Of a DNA stretch of 64,000 bases, positions 17,416 through 26,321 are shown piece by piece. Every line of letters begins with the position of its first letter. The first letter of the stretch is position 1. The position numbers were made by a program, and so were the translations under genes. The notes beneath the pieces were generated by a model. That model was not told where the DNA came from. It saw only the letters and a program-made list of their open reading frames with translations, and ran no database searches. The DNA lies in the NCBI GenBank assembly GCA_963422745.1, contig OY730477.1, forward strand, positions 1,984,001 through 2,048,000, read 5' to 3'. The DNA comes from G963422745 sp963422745. GTDB taxonomy: Bacteria > Actinomycetota > Acidimicrobiia > Acidimicrobiales > Aldehydirespiratoraceae.

Positions 17416-18732
17416 TTAGCCGGTGGTCGTATCCCCAGTCGTCGTGTGATGGGCATATTCGTGTTGCAATAGCAACGCTGTAATGACGCAACCAACTACT
17501 ACCGACATCAACAAGGCGTACTCAACTCGAAGAAAGGGCTCCGCGGGAATCTGCAAAGCGATGGGAAAGATCATAACACCGACCAAGAATCCGAGCATCG
17601 CGAGCCTGGTGTGGCCCAACGCCACAAGGCCCAAAGTGAGAGAGATCATCACCATTAGGCCACCGCCGCTTCCCGCGAGTAGGCACATGTCGCGAGCGCC
17701 GATGTCGTCACCGAACATGATCGCCACGATCTCCGGGCCGATCAACCAACCGGCTGCCATCGCGGAAGCGGCCACGATGGTTACCGCACCCGAGAGACGA
17801 ATTTGCATACTACGAAAGCCAGCAAGGTCGCCGCTGCCAGCCAATCCGGCCAGGTTCGGGAGCAGTGATGCCTTCACAGCTTGAAAAAAGAACAATGGAA
17901 CCCTGGAGATGATCAGACCGTTGAGGAATACGCCCGGAGCGCTGGCACCCAGGTCATCGCCAATGATTCGTAGAGCCACCGGGCCCACGTTCAACAGGAA
18001 TGCCTCGGAGAGAGAGGTAGCCAATAGAAGTCCCAATGCAGGGGTGAGTTCGCTGAGTTGCGCCGGTGGACCGGGTTGAACGAATGGCCGAACCATGGAA
18101 GCGCTTACCAGTGCACCTGTGGCAAAGGCCGCCGCCAGGGCAGCCGCGTAGGCTCCCAGCACCTCAACTCCAGCCACCGCCAAGGCCAGAACCAGAACCA
18201 ATCGTGTGATGCCCTCCACCGCGAAATAGCTGCCGTATACAAAGAAGCGATGTCTGCCCGAAAGGATCCCTCGTACCAACTCGGCTCCGGCGAAAGCCGC
18301 TAGAGACAGCAACAAGCCGATAAGCATCGGAATCTGATGGTTGAGCATTCCGGCTAGACCGAGCGGCCAAGCAACACCTAGGCCCACGGCTAGCACCGCG
18401 AAGCTCACGACCCCGATCTTGGTGGCTTCCCACAATACCGGAAGTGAACCCTCGCCTCGGCTCCGTCGCTCCGCGGTAGCCCTCGCGACCTCCTGCTCCA
18501 GTGGTTGAAACAATCCCGGACCCAGGATGTAGACGATGCTCCAAAGTACGGCCAACAATCCGTATGAACTCTCGTCGAGGGTTCGCCGTGCGATGATCAA
18601 AAACCCGTAGGTCGCCAGTCCGTTGAGAACAAGACCCGCCACGATCGGTGTGGTGCCCGCGGGCAACGGGCTACGACCGCGAATGATTTCAGGCAGGCTG
18701 GGAATCAGAGGTCTCCCACGTCGGATGCACAA
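17416..18732 (-). CDS. Polysaccharide-type flippase (MOP superfamily membrane protein)
   Basis: 438 residues with about 12 hydrophobic segments and few charged loops. The pattern fits Wzx/MOP exporters (N-terminal GLVLNGLATYGFLIIARRTL, FFFQAVKASLLPNLAGLAGSG in the middle). Such proteins flip lipid-linked glycans across the inner membrane. The frame opens with TTG at 18732 and no clear ribosome site; the start could be some codons further in. The DUF354-like gene follows after 5 bp. I see nothing definite in the 208 bp upstream. Confidence 0.72.
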   Translation of the reverse strand: MCIRRGRPLIPSLPEIIRGRSPLPAGTTPIVAGLVLNGLATYGFLIIARRTLDESSYGLLAVLWSIVYILGPGLFQPLEQEVARATAERRSRGEGSLPVLWEATKIGVVSFAVLAVGLGVAWPLGLAGMLNHQIPMLIGLLLSLAAFAGAELVRGILSGRHRFFVYGSYFAVEGITRLVLVLALAVAGVEVLGAYAAALAAAFATGALVSASMVRPFVQPGPPAQLSELTPALGLLLATSLSEAFLLNVGPVALRIIGDDLGASAPGVFLNGLIISRVPLFFFQAVKASLLPNLAGLAGSGDLAGFRSMQIRLSGAVTIVAASAMAAGWLIGPEIVAIMFGDDIGARDMCLLAGSGGGLMVMISLTLGLVALGHTRLAMLGFLVGVMIFPIALQIPAEPFLRVEYALLMSVVVGCVITALLLQHEYAHHTTTGDTTTG

Positions 18733-18940
18733 TCAGGAGGGCGAACCCGAGGAACGAATCGATACCCGTGGTCGACCATGGGGGAACCGGGCAGCGAGAG
18801 CCCACCCGAGGAAGTATGAGTCTATAGGGTCCCGCCTGCAGGTGAATGCTCAGGCTGCGAGCGAGGATCTGCGCCGACGATTACCTCAATTCGCCCGATG
18901 AGGCCCTGAGCCGGGTCGGATGCTTGACCAGAAGCGAAGC

Positions 18941-20107
18941 TCAGGCCGAAGTGAACGTCGGCATGCACAACCCGTCAAGCTCTACAACCTCAATACGTTC
19001 TCGGTTCTGCCAGGTGACCTCGTTGGCGGGATCGACGTTCAACCGGAACTCACGAAAGCTCATCTCGAGTGCGTCAAAGACGATCAGGCGTCCGTTGAGA
19101 CCATCTCCGATTCCCAAGATCAACTTGATGGCTTCAAGGGCTTGAATGCTTCCCACGATGCCGGGCAACACGCCAAGAACTCCGGCCTCGGCACACGACG
19201 GAGCGAATTCTGGTGGAGGTGCCTCAGGCAACATGTCGCGATATGTCGGGCCTTGCTGAGGGTCAAACACGGTGATCTGACCCTCAAAGCGGAATATGGA
19301 TCCGTGCACTACCGGAATGCCGAGCTTCACGCTGGCATCGTTGAGCAGGTAGCGCGACGAGAAGTTGTCGGCGCCGTCGATCACCACGTCGTAGCCGTCA
19401 AGGATGTTGACTATGTTGTCTGCACCTAGACGTGTGTCGTAGGCAACCACATCAACATCGGGATTGAGGGCTGTGAGGGTCTTCTTTGCCGAGTCCACCT
19501 TGCGCTCCCCCACCCGATCGAGGTTGTGAAGGATCTGTCGCTGCAGGTTGGACTCGTCAACTTCGTCCATGTCCACGATGCCGATCGTGCCAACACCGGC
19601 TGCCGCCAGATACAACGCCGCTGGCGATCCGAGTCCGCCAGCACCGAGCAGCAGTACTTTGGATTCAAGTAAACGGAGCTGACCGGTCTCGCCGATTTCG
19701 GGTACGAGCAGGTGACGTTGGTAGCGGTTGCGCTGCTCAGGGGTCAAGGTTCGAGGACGCGACCAACTTCGGCCCTCGTCTTTCCATTTGTTAAAGCCCC
19801 CATCCATTGAGACGGCATTGGTGTAGCCCAACAGTTCAAGGGTCTGTACGGCGAACGCTGAACGTACACCGCCTGCGCACATCACGACCAATGGCGTGTC
19901 ACGGTCCGGGACACGGTTTTCTATGTTGGACTCGAGCTGTCCGCGGGGGATATGAATTGACTCTGGTATCGCACCCTGTTCGTATTCGTCGGGCTCGCGG
20001 ACATCAAGCAGCCTGTATCCTTTGCTCAAGAGGGCCTCGCCCCGGACCGTGTCGACCTCGGTGATGGCGGACCTCGCCTGACGGAGAAGTTCTCTGAAAC
20101 TGGCCAT
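18941..20107 (-). CDS. Rhodanese-MoeB/ThiF fusion (sulfur-carrier adenylyltransferase)
   Basis: 388 residues from ATG 20107. Residues about 15-112 are a rhodanese domain with DVREPDEYEQGAIP and the active-site Cys in VVMCAGGVRSAF. Residues about 120-388 are a MoeB/ThiF E1-like domain with GAGGLGSPAALYLAAAGVG, DMDEVDESNLQRQ and APSCAEAGVLGVLPG. It should adenylate the C-terminus of a MoaD/ThiS-type carrier and deliver persulfide sulfur. In mycobacterial MoeZ the rhodanese domain is C-terminal; here it is N-terminal. No carrier gene is adjacent. Confidence 0.88.
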   Translation of the reverse strand: MASFRELLRQARSAITEVDTVRGEALLSKGYRLLDVREPDEYEQGAIPESIHIPRGQLESNIENRVPDRDTPLVVMCAGGVRSAFAVQTLELLGYTNAVSMDGGFNKWKDEGRSWSRPRTLTPEQRNRYQRHLLVPEIGETGQLRLLESKVLLLGAGGLGSPAALYLAAAGVGTIGIVDMDEVDESNLQRQILHNLDRVGERKVDSAKKTLTALNPDVDVVAYDTRLGADNIVNILDGYDVVIDGADNFSSRYLLNDASVKLGIPVVHGSIFRFEGQITVFDPQQGPTYRDMLPEAPPPEFAPSCAEAGVLGVLPGIVGSIQALEAIKLILGIGDGLNGRLIVFDALEMSFREFRLNVDPANEVTWQNRERIEVVELDGLCMPTFTSA

Positions 20108-20113
20108 AGCCAA

Positions 20114-20119
20114 ATCCTA
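20114..20119 (-). promoter_or_regulatory. -10 box TAGGAT before the rhodanese-MoeB gene
   Basis: TAGGAT on the minus strand ends six bases before the ATG at 20107. The gene would therefore be transcribed separately from the sirtuin gene 20 bp upstream, or as an internal promoter. Confidence 0.5.
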
Positions 20120-20128
20120 CCCAAACGG

Positions 20129-20905
20129 TCAAGAATTCGGATCGGCAACACCCACGATCTGCGGGAGTACGCCACTGATGCTGTCGCGTATCACCACATC
20201 GGCGACCGAGTCATACAGGGTGGATTCGTTGTTGATAATGATGATGCGAGCCCCATGACTGCGCGCTATGTCAACTGTGCTGTTGATCGGGAACACCGAC
20301 AGCGACGTGCCCACCGCAACGAACAGGTCACACTCCGAGGCGGCCTGTTGCGCCCGTTTGAGGTCTGCCAGGATCAGAGACTGACCGAACGAGATAGTGG
20401 CCGGTTTAATAAGCCCGCCGCAGAGTTCGCAGTGCGGGTCGTCTTCACCGGCTCGGACCCGTTCGAGTACCACGGAGATGTCGGCACGCCAGTCGCACTC
20501 AAGGCATCGGGCCATGCGGGTCGTTCCGTGGATCTCGATGACCTTGTCGGGCGACGTGCCCGCCTGTTGGTGCAGTCCGTCGACGTTTTGGGTGATGAGT
20601 GTGTGGAGTTTGCCGCGATGTTCGAGCTCACATAGTGCTGCATGGCCTGGGTTTGGTTCTGCATCGGGCCACAGTTCCCCACGTGCGCGGGCCCGCCAAT
20701 TTCGTTTGCGAACCTCGGGGTCGCTCAGATAGTTGCGGATATTTGAGGCCTTCTCAGCATCGGGGTTACGGGTCCACAATCCGTTAGGTCCGCGAAAGTC
20801 GGGAATACCGCTGTCGGTGGATATTCCAGCACCGGTGAGGATCGTGATTTCAGCGGCTTCGTCGATCAGACGACGGGCTCGTGTCGTGCCTTCGTTGTCA
20901 AGCAT
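20129..20905 (-). CDS. cobB: Sir2-family NAD-dependent protein deacylase
   Basis: 258 residues. NAD-binding ITILTGAGISTDSGIPDFRG is followed by TLITQNVDGLHQQAG and the catalytic His in EIHGT. The zinc site is two CxxC pairs (CLEC and CELC). VAVGTSLSVFP and IIINNESTLYD complete the Rossmann part. It removes acyl groups from lysines using NAD. A TACCCT box seven bases before the ATG (20913-20918) suggests its own leaderless promoter. It ends 21 bp before the rhodanese-MoeB start. Confidence 0.93.
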   Translation of the reverse strand: MLDNEGTTRARRLIDEAAEITILTGAGISTDSGIPDFRGPNGLWTRNPDAEKASNIRNYLSDPEVRKRNWRARARGELWPDAEPNPGHAALCELEHRGKLHTLITQNVDGLHQQAGTSPDKVIEIHGTTRMARCLECDWRADISVVLERVRAGEDDPHCELCGGLIKPATISFGQSLILADLKRAQQAASECDLFVAVGTSLSVFPINSTVDIARSHGARIIIINNESTLYDSVADVVIRDSISGVLPQIVGVADPNS

Positions 20906-20947
20906 TCCCGCCAGGGTAAGTAGGGCCCGCCAAGTAGGCCAATTCCG

Positions 20948-20975
20948 TTGACATGCTCAAACTGGATGGTATGAA
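20948..20975 (+). promoter_or_regulatory. Promoter TTGACA - 16 bp - TGgTATGAA
   Basis: A perfect -35 TTGACA (20948-20953) lies 16 bp before an extended -10 TGGTATGAA (20967-20975). It points at the unknown gene starting 21055. Confidence 0.55.
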
Positions 20976-21054
20976 ATGACATCTACTTCCCTGAAAAGCC
21001 CTTCAATCAATGAATGAATGGCTCATACACTCACCCATTCCCCAAGGATGCATC

Positions 21055-21759
21055 ATGTCCATGTCGGTCTCCCCGTCGACCCAGCCTGACACTCCCCCGA
21101 AGAACTTTGGAGCCTCTGCCCGTTTCCCCACGCTGGGCAATTCCTCGCCGGTCTCAGCCGTAGGCGAAACACTAACGATCAGTCGCTGGAGCGATCCTCT
21201 TGTTGATCGGCTCGGCCACGATCCTCGATCACGCTACGTCGAGCTGTTTTGGCTTCCGATCCTCGGCCCGAGCACGGTTCTCTTCTTGCGCCATTGCGTG
21301 ACGCTGCTTGAAGAGGCCACGACAGACGGAGAAGTTGAACTGGACCTCTCAATCACCGCAGCCCGGCTCGGTCTCGGACACAAAGGAGGACGCAACAGCC
21401 CGCTCGTTCGCACAGTGCTACGCGCCACGCGGTTCGGTGCTGCGCGGCCAGCTGGAGCCAGGGCCTTGCAGGTTCGTCGGTTCTTGGCACCGCTAAATCG
21501 TGGGCAGGTTGAACGGTTACCCCTCATCCTTAGGACCCTCCACCAACGTGCTGTTTCCGCTCAGCCCGGCGTGGACGAGTTCACCAAGGCCCGTGCCCGG
21601 CGTCTGGCCCTTGGACTCATCCAGTGTGGCGACATGCACGACTCCGCGGAAGCACAGCTCAGTCAGTGGCAGGTACCGTCGATTGTCGCCGCTGAGGCAG
21701 TGCGCTGGGCCTGGGAGATCCACCTATCCGGCAGCGCTGTCGGTAACGACGCTGCATGA
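21055..21759 (+). CDS. Conserved actinobacterial protein of unknown function
   Basis: 234 residues. ATG 21055 is chosen because AAGGA lies 7 nt upstream; ATG 21061 is possible. After a Pro/Ser-rich N-terminus the core reads DPRSRYVELFWLPILGPST, LRHCVTLLEE, ARLGLGHKGGRNSPLVRTVLRA, then a C-terminal helical region. The layout suggests a compact, possibly winged-helix, DNA-interacting protein, but I recognise no named family. It stands alone between divergent cobB and convergent pepA. Confidence 0.65.
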   Translation: MSMSVSPSTQPDTPPKNFGASARFPTLGNSSPVSAVGETLTISRWSDPLVDRLGHDPRSRYVELFWLPILGPSTVLFLRHCVTLLEEATTDGEVELDLSITAARLGLGHKGGRNSPLVRTVLRATRFGAARPAGARALQVRRFLAPLNRGQVERLPLILRTLHQRAVSAQPGVDEFTKARARRLALGLIQCGDMHDSAEAQLSQWQVPSIVAAEAVRWAWEIHLSGSAVGNDAA

Positions 21760-21807
21760 ACTTGCGCCGCATCATCTTTACCGGTGTCGTCGTCGCAACA
21801 CGTAGCC

Positions 21808-23319
21808 TCATCTGCTCTGGGGGGTGTCAAGGGCGAAGTTTTCGGTCAGATGCACCAGAAGCCGAACACCGAATCCTGTGCCGCCGGGGGTGAGTTCATC
21901 TTGGTCTGTGTCAACCGCGGCCGGACCAGCGATGTCAAGATGTGCCCACGGGGTAGCTTCGGTCACGAACTCCTGCAGGATCAACCCGGCGGTGAGTGCA
22001 CCACCATAGGGCTTGCCGATGTTCTTTAGGTCGGCCACCGAAGAGCGGATCTGTTCTTTGTATTCTTGGGGCAGCGGTAGGTGCCAGACCATCTCACCGC
22101 TGGCGTCGGCAGCGTCGCGGACTTGGTCGATCAGGGCTTGATTGTTGCCCATCAAGCCCGCTATGCGTGGGCCCAATGCCACCATGCAGGCACCGGTTAG
22201 TGTGGCCAGATCTACCACAGCTGCGGGCTCGCCTTCGCAGGCCAGCGAAAGTGCGTCGGCGAGGATCAGACGTCCCTCGGCATCGGTGTTGAGCACCTCA
22301 ATAGTCTTGCCGTTGCGGATCTTGAGGACGTCACCCGGGCGGGTTGCATCACCGCCAAGCATGTTGTCGGTCATTGGGAGATAGCCGCGCACACGTATCT
22401 GAACATCCAACTCCCCCAGCACCGACATCGCGGCAGCGACCGCTGCCGCGCCAGCCATGTCACGTTTCATCGTCATCATGCCCTCAGCGGTTTTTATCGA
22501 AAGCCCCCCGGCGTCGAAAGTGACCCCCTTGCCCACCAATGCGAGCGTCGGAAAGGCATCTTGAGTTGGGCTTGTAGCGGGGTCTTTGGGTCCTGAACTC
22601 TCCGAGCCTTGAGACCCGGGCGGGTCGTAGTGGAGTTCCACAAGGCGAGGTGGGTTAGTGGAGCCGCGGTTCACACCCAAAAGTCCGCCGAGCCGGCCTT
22701 GTGCGATGTCTTCACGGTCCCAGACGACAATACTGAGCCCCTTGACCTCTGCCATGACCCTCAGTCGATCGGCAAACACCTCTGGCGTCAACGACCCGCC
22801 GGGTTCGTTAACGAGGTCGCGAGCGAACATTTGTGCGTCGGCTATCAACGCACCCCGATCAATCCCAGCTCGGTGAGAGGCGACCGCGCCGCCGCCAATA
22901 TCCACCCGTTCCAGCAGCGGCGTTTCGGGTTCGGACTTGTAGGTAGTGAACGAGTAGGTTGAAAGAGCCACACCTTCAACCAGCGCTTGGCGTTGTGCCG
23001 CCGCATCGATGTCGATCCCTTCGGGGAGTTCGATCCCGACCCGCTTCTGACGGGCGAAGCTCCGGCCGATGCAAGCACCAGCCTTGCGCAGCGCGACACC
23101 ATCGACCTGCGCTGTTGAACCGATCCCGACAAGTCCCTCGATTCGTCCGTTTGCTGGCCAGGTATGAAACTGACCGGGTTTTCCTTCGAATCCGACGTTG
23201 CTCAACGGTTCTGGCTTGGCGCCTTCGATTCCGTTGTCGACCATTTCGCTGGTGACGATCCGGACAACCGCGTCAACAGATTTGGGGAAGGTGCGCAGGG
23301 CACGAAACGTGATCGACAT
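21808..23319 (-). CDS. pepA: Leucyl aminopeptidase (M17)
   Basis: 503 residues. The C-terminal catalytic domain has the metal/bicarbonate motifs LVGKGVTFDAGGLSIK, MKRDMAGAAAV, the signature NTDAEGRLILADAL and LATLTGACMVALG. It is a hexameric, two-metal cytosolic peptidase removing N-terminal residues. An unusual Ser/Pro/Gly-rich insertion of about 20 residues (near 250-270) precedes the catalytic lysine strand. A TACAGT box lies seven bases before the ATG (23327-23332), indicating a leaderless promoter. Confidence 0.93.
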   Translation of the reverse strand: MSITFRALRTFPKSVDAVVRIVTSEMVDNGIEGAKPEPLSNVGFEGKPGQFHTWPANGRIEGLVGIGSTAQVDGVALRKAGACIGRSFARQKRVGIELPEGIDIDAAAQRQALVEGVALSTYSFTTYKSEPETPLLERVDIGGGAVASHRAGIDRGALIADAQMFARDLVNEPGGSLTPEVFADRLRVMAEVKGLSIVVWDREDIAQGRLGGLLGVNRGSTNPPRLVELHYDPPGSQGSESSGPKDPATSPTQDAFPTLALVGKGVTFDAGGLSIKTAEGMMTMKRDMAGAAAVAAAMSVLGELDVQIRVRGYLPMTDNMLGGDATRPGDVLKIRNGKTIEVLNTDAEGRLILADALSLACEGEPAAVVDLATLTGACMVALGPRIAGLMGNNQALIDQVRDAADASGEMVWHLPLPQEYKEQIRSSVADLKNIGKPYGGALTAGLILQEFVTEATPWAHLDIAGPAAVDTDQDELTPGGTGFGVRLLVHLTENFALDTPQSR

Positions 23320-23342
23320 AGCTGGAACTGTAGACGGTGGGG

Positions 23343-24257
23343 CTAACCGGTTGCGGTGATGTCAGGCAGACACTGACGTAGAGAGAGCGTGGCTGCGAAG
23401 CTGTCGCCGCGCTCACCAACCCGATCCAACACATCGGTGACGTCAAACACCAGAGGCTCACCATCAGCACCGTCGCTGACCTCATCCCAGTCAATCGGTG
23501 TGGAGACGGTAGGTCGGTCCCCAGCGCGTAGCGAGTATGCAGCGATTGTGGTCTTGTGACGGGAGTTCTGACTCCAATCAACGAAGACCTTCCCGCGGCG
23601 CACTGCCCTTGCCATTTCGCTTACCACTCGACCTGGGTGTTTCCGCTGGAGCAGTCCAGCAACAGCGAGTGCGAAATCAGCGCATTGCGGATGTTCGTGG
23701 GGAGCGTTCAACGGCACGTACACCTGCAGGCCCTTCTTGCCCGACGTCTTCGCGAACGACTCCAGCCCTAGTGCAGCGAGCAGATCACGAATATTAACGG
23801 CAATCTCACAGCAGTTCGTGATCGTCGCGGGGTGACCCGGGTCGAGATCAAACACCAACATTGACGGCGAATCAATTTCGCCGCAGCGGGCCATCGGGGC
23901 GTGTATCTCCAGCGCCGCGAGGTTCGCAGTCCACGCCAGTGCCGAGACCGAATCGATCCGGCAGTAATCGATCCCGCCTCGGCGGTCACCGGGGCCCTTA
24001 CAGGTCCCGACCCAATCAGGTCGATGCGACGGGCAGCGCTTCTCAAAAAACGAGTCGGCTGTGACTCCATTTGGCCAGCGCCGCAGAGTCACGCCACGAT
24101 CGCGGATATGGGGTAACATCACAGGCGCTATCCGTACGTAGTAGTCGATTACCTGTGCCTTTGTGAACCCGACAACTGGGTACATGACCTTGTCGAGATT
24201 GGATATCCACAGGCGTCGTCCTTGGATCTCTACCTGTACACGCTCGGTCTGTGCCAT
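23343..24257 (-). CDS. ligD: LigD-type primase-polymerase domain protein (stand-alone)
   Basis: 304 residues forming only the archaeo-eukaryotic-primase-like polymerase module of LigD: WISNLDKVMYPVVGFTKAQV, MLPHIRDRGVTLRRWPNG, the metal-binding LVFDLDPGHPATI, KTSGKKGLQVYVPL and a C-terminal VDWSQNSRHKTT. It fills gaps and adds ribonucleotides at double-strand breaks during NHEJ. No ATP-dependent ligase or phosphoesterase domain is fused or adjacent, so a ligase must be elsewhere. It starts 5 bp after ku and is surely co-transcribed with it. Confidence 0.9.
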   Translation of the reverse strand: MAQTERVQVEIQGRRLWISNLDKVMYPVVGFTKAQVIDYYVRIAPVMLPHIRDRGVTLRRWPNGVTADSFFEKRCPSHRPDWVGTCKGPGDRRGGIDYCRIDSVSALAWTANLAALEIHAPMARCGEIDSPSMLVFDLDPGHPATITNCCEIAVNIRDLLAALGLESFAKTSGKKGLQVYVPLNAPHEHPQCADFALAVAGLLQRKHPGRVVSEMARAVRRGKVFVDWSQNSRHKTTIAAYSLRAGDRPTVSTPIDWDEVSDGADGEPLVFDVTDVLDRVGERGDSFAATLSLRQCLPDITATG

Positions 24258-24262
24258 GTCGG

Positions 24263-25180
24263 CTACGCCGATGTGCGAAGAGATTCTTCGGTCGGTGCCC
24301 CAGTTTGCGCATTGGCCATGTCGTCGTTGCTATCGGGGGATTCGGTGACCGGCTGTGTGTGTCCCGGTGCGCGTGAACTCCGATGACGGTGACGGGATTT
24401 CTTCGCTTCGGCCACTGATGCTTCCAAAGCGGCAATCAGGTCAATCACATTGTCTGCCGATGACTCCGGGGTGGTCATGGTTTCGCCGCTGCCGCCGGTT
24501 GTCTTGCGATCGATCAGCTCGAGGATCGCATCGCGGTAGGTGTCGCGATGTCTGGTCGGATCGAAAGTCGTGTCCAAAGTGGCGATGAGTTGTTCAGCCA
24601 TTGCCTGTTCACGCGGGCCTACCGAAACGTCGGCCAACATGTCGAACCCGTCAATCTCAGCGTGGTCAACGATCTCGTCCGCGTAGACCATTGTCGACAA
24701 CAACAACCGCCCGTCGCGTGGCCGCACAGCTGCAAGGTACTGCTTCGAGCGCATGACGAAGTGCCCGATGGCTACCTTTTCGGATTGCCCCATCGCCTCC
24801 ACCAACAGCTTGTATGGCTTGACCCCCTGTTCTGCGGGAACCAGGTAATAGGCATGGTCATAGAAGATCGGATCTATGTCAACAAGGTCGACAAACTCCG
24901 CAATGTCGATTGTGCGCACCATCTCAGGGCCAACGCTTGCCATCTCCTGTTCGGTAAGGGTCACAAAGTCACCGGAGGGCAGTTCGTAGCCCTTGACGAT
25001 CCGCTGGTAAGGAACCTCTTCACCGTCCAAGGCAGAAACACGCTTCTGTTTCACTCGGGCTCCGGTGGCCGAGTCGATCTGATTGAAACGCACAGTCTTG
25101 CGAGATACGGCGCTGTACAACCGAACCGGGATGTTGACCAACCCGAAACTGATCGACCCTGACCAGATCGCTCGCGGCAT
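24263..25180 (-). CDS. ku: Ku DNA end-binding protein
   Basis: 305 residues. It begins MPRAIWSGSISFGLVNIPVRL, the classic bacterial Ku N-terminus. VKGYELPSGDFVTLT and EFVDLVDIDPIFYDHAYYL follow in the ring-forming beta-barrel, then a C-terminal tail with basic KKSRHRHRSSRAP and an acidic end. Homodimeric Ku threads onto DNA ends and recruits LigD activities. A TAGACT box lies six bases before the ATG, and a G-rich minisatellite starts about 30 bp upstream. Confidence 0.95.
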   Translation of the reverse strand: MPRAIWSGSISFGLVNIPVRLYSAVSRKTVRFNQIDSATGARVKQKRVSALDGEEVPYQRIVKGYELPSGDFVTLTEQEMASVGPEMVRTIDIAEFVDLVDIDPIFYDHAYYLVPAEQGVKPYKLLVEAMGQSEKVAIGHFVMRSKQYLAAVRPRDGRLLLSTMVYADEIVDHAEIDGFDMLADVSVGPREQAMAEQLIATLDTTFDPTRHRDTYRDAILELIDRKTTGGSGETMTTPESSADNVIDLIAALEASVAEAKKSRHRHRSSRAPGHTQPVTESPDSNDDMANAQTGAPTEESLRTSA

Positions 25181-25186
25181 GACCGA

Positions 25187-25192
25187 AGTCTA
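25187..25192 (-). promoter_or_regulatory. -10 box TAGACT of the ku-ligD operon
   Basis: TAGACT on the minus strand, six bases before the ku ATG. The upstream region that would hold a -35 is the edge of the minisatellite at 25213. Confidence 0.5.
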
Positions 25193-25212
25193 TATCGTCA
25201 GTCCCGTTCGCT

Positions 25213-25404
25213 GTGGTCGTGGACTAGAAGTGGTCGAGGTTGGAAGTGGTCGGGGTCTGGAAGTGGTCGGGGTCTGGAAGTGGTCGGGGTCTGGAAGTGG
25301 TCGGGGTCTGGAAGTGGTCGTGGCTAGAAGTGGTCGTGGCTAGAAGTGGTCGTGGCTAGAAGTGGTCGTGGCTAGAAGTGGTCGTGGCTAGAAGTGGTCG
25401 TGGT
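25213..25404. repeat. 16-17-bp minisatellite upstream of ku
   Basis: About 12 units share GAAGTGGTCG. A block of 17-bp units (GGTCTGGAAGTGGTCGG) is followed by a block of 16-bp units (CTAGAAGTGGTCGTGG). It is strongly G-rich on the plus strand and lies between the ku promoter and the membrane-protein gene. It differs from the ~66-bp arrays in period and base bias. Confidence 0.95.
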
Positions 25405-25432
25405 CTACAACATCCCCGGGGTCATCTCAGGA

Positions 25433-26287
25433 TTATGGTGTCAACAAGACCCTGGGGACAAGATCCTGGCCGAACCCTGACAGGATGGCGAGATAGACCA
25501 AGCCGGTGGCTGCCATAACCGCCGAGTATGACCGTTCCTTCAGCGTGGCGCGTGCCATCACCACCAAGGAGATCGTCGTTACCACACACGCAGCCCAGAA
25601 CCAACCAAGTAGACCGTTATAGGCGTCGTCGATTGTTCCGTTCAGTACCGACAGCATTCCGGTGGGAAGGACCATGGCCACCGTCTCAAAGACCCACACC
25701 ACCCCGGTCCAGCGGATAAGGTCCAGCACTGGTTTACGGGCCAGCCCAGGTTGAACGAGGTACCAGTGGCCCAACAGCATCGCATCGGTGAGCGAACCGA
25801 GGAACAACGCACTGATCAAGCCCCGATACAGCGAAAGCGCTGGCGGGCCCCCTGCGGTTAGCGACGCTATGAGCACAGCAATGAGTCCCACCACAGCGGT
25901 GAGCAGATCAAGCACAGGTGGAAATTCCCGTGCTTCCACCTCGCTTGCTTCGTCTGCGCGGCTTATGCCGGTCATCGCAGCTACCCGGGCTGAGCGGCGC
26001 TCACGTGCTTCGCGTTGTCCGGCCACCCCGGCAGATTTACGCAGCACCGACACCGTCAGGGTCGTGACACCTGCCGCCGCGAATGCCATGGTAGCCGCAT
26101 CTCGGTGCCAAGTGGGGGAGGTGACGAACGCCGCCGTTAGTGACCCGGCAAGTAACACCAAAAACGTCGTACGTTGCAGCCATCCATAGCCGAGCCCAAC
26201 TTGGCGACCTCGGGTGGTTACCCACAAAAAAAACCATCCTCCCGCGGCCCATTGCAACAAGACGGTTGCGCCGTCGAGTCGGATCAA
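25433..26287 (-). CDS. Multi-pass membrane protein of unknown function
   Basis: 284 residues with about seven hydrophobic helices: GATVLLQWAAGGWFFLWV, FLVLLAGSLTAAFV, a charged loop around RKSAGVAGQREARERRSARV, then four or five more ending FGQDLVPRVLLTP. No catalytic motif is recognised. The frame opens with TTG 26287, 34 bp after the M24 peptidase stop, so it may be co-transcribed with it. A DAMLLGHWYLV stretch might bind haem or metal, but that is a guess. Confidence 0.65.
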   Translation of the reverse strand: MIRLDGATVLLQWAAGGWFFLWVTTRGRQVGLGYGWLQRTTFLVLLAGSLTAAFVTSPTWHRDAATMAFAAAGVTTLTVSVLRKSAGVAGQREARERRSARVAAMTGISRADEASEVEAREFPPVLDLLTAVVGLIAVLIASLTAGGPPALSLYRGLISALFLGSLTDAMLLGHWYLVQPGLARKPVLDLIRWTGVVWVFETVAMVLPTGMLSVLNGTIDDAYNGLLGWFWAACVVTTISLVVMARATLKERSYSAVMAATGLVYLAILSGFGQDLVPRVLLTP

Positions 26288-26321
26288 GGTTCAAGACCCG
26301 GGATCGGGTTGGTCAATGCTG

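Noticed and set aside
18733..18940. Possible tRNA or small RNA in the flippase / rhodanese-MoeB spacer
   Set aside because: No cloverleaf, T-loop GTTCGA pattern or strong terminator was found here, nor any tRNA elsewhere in the window.
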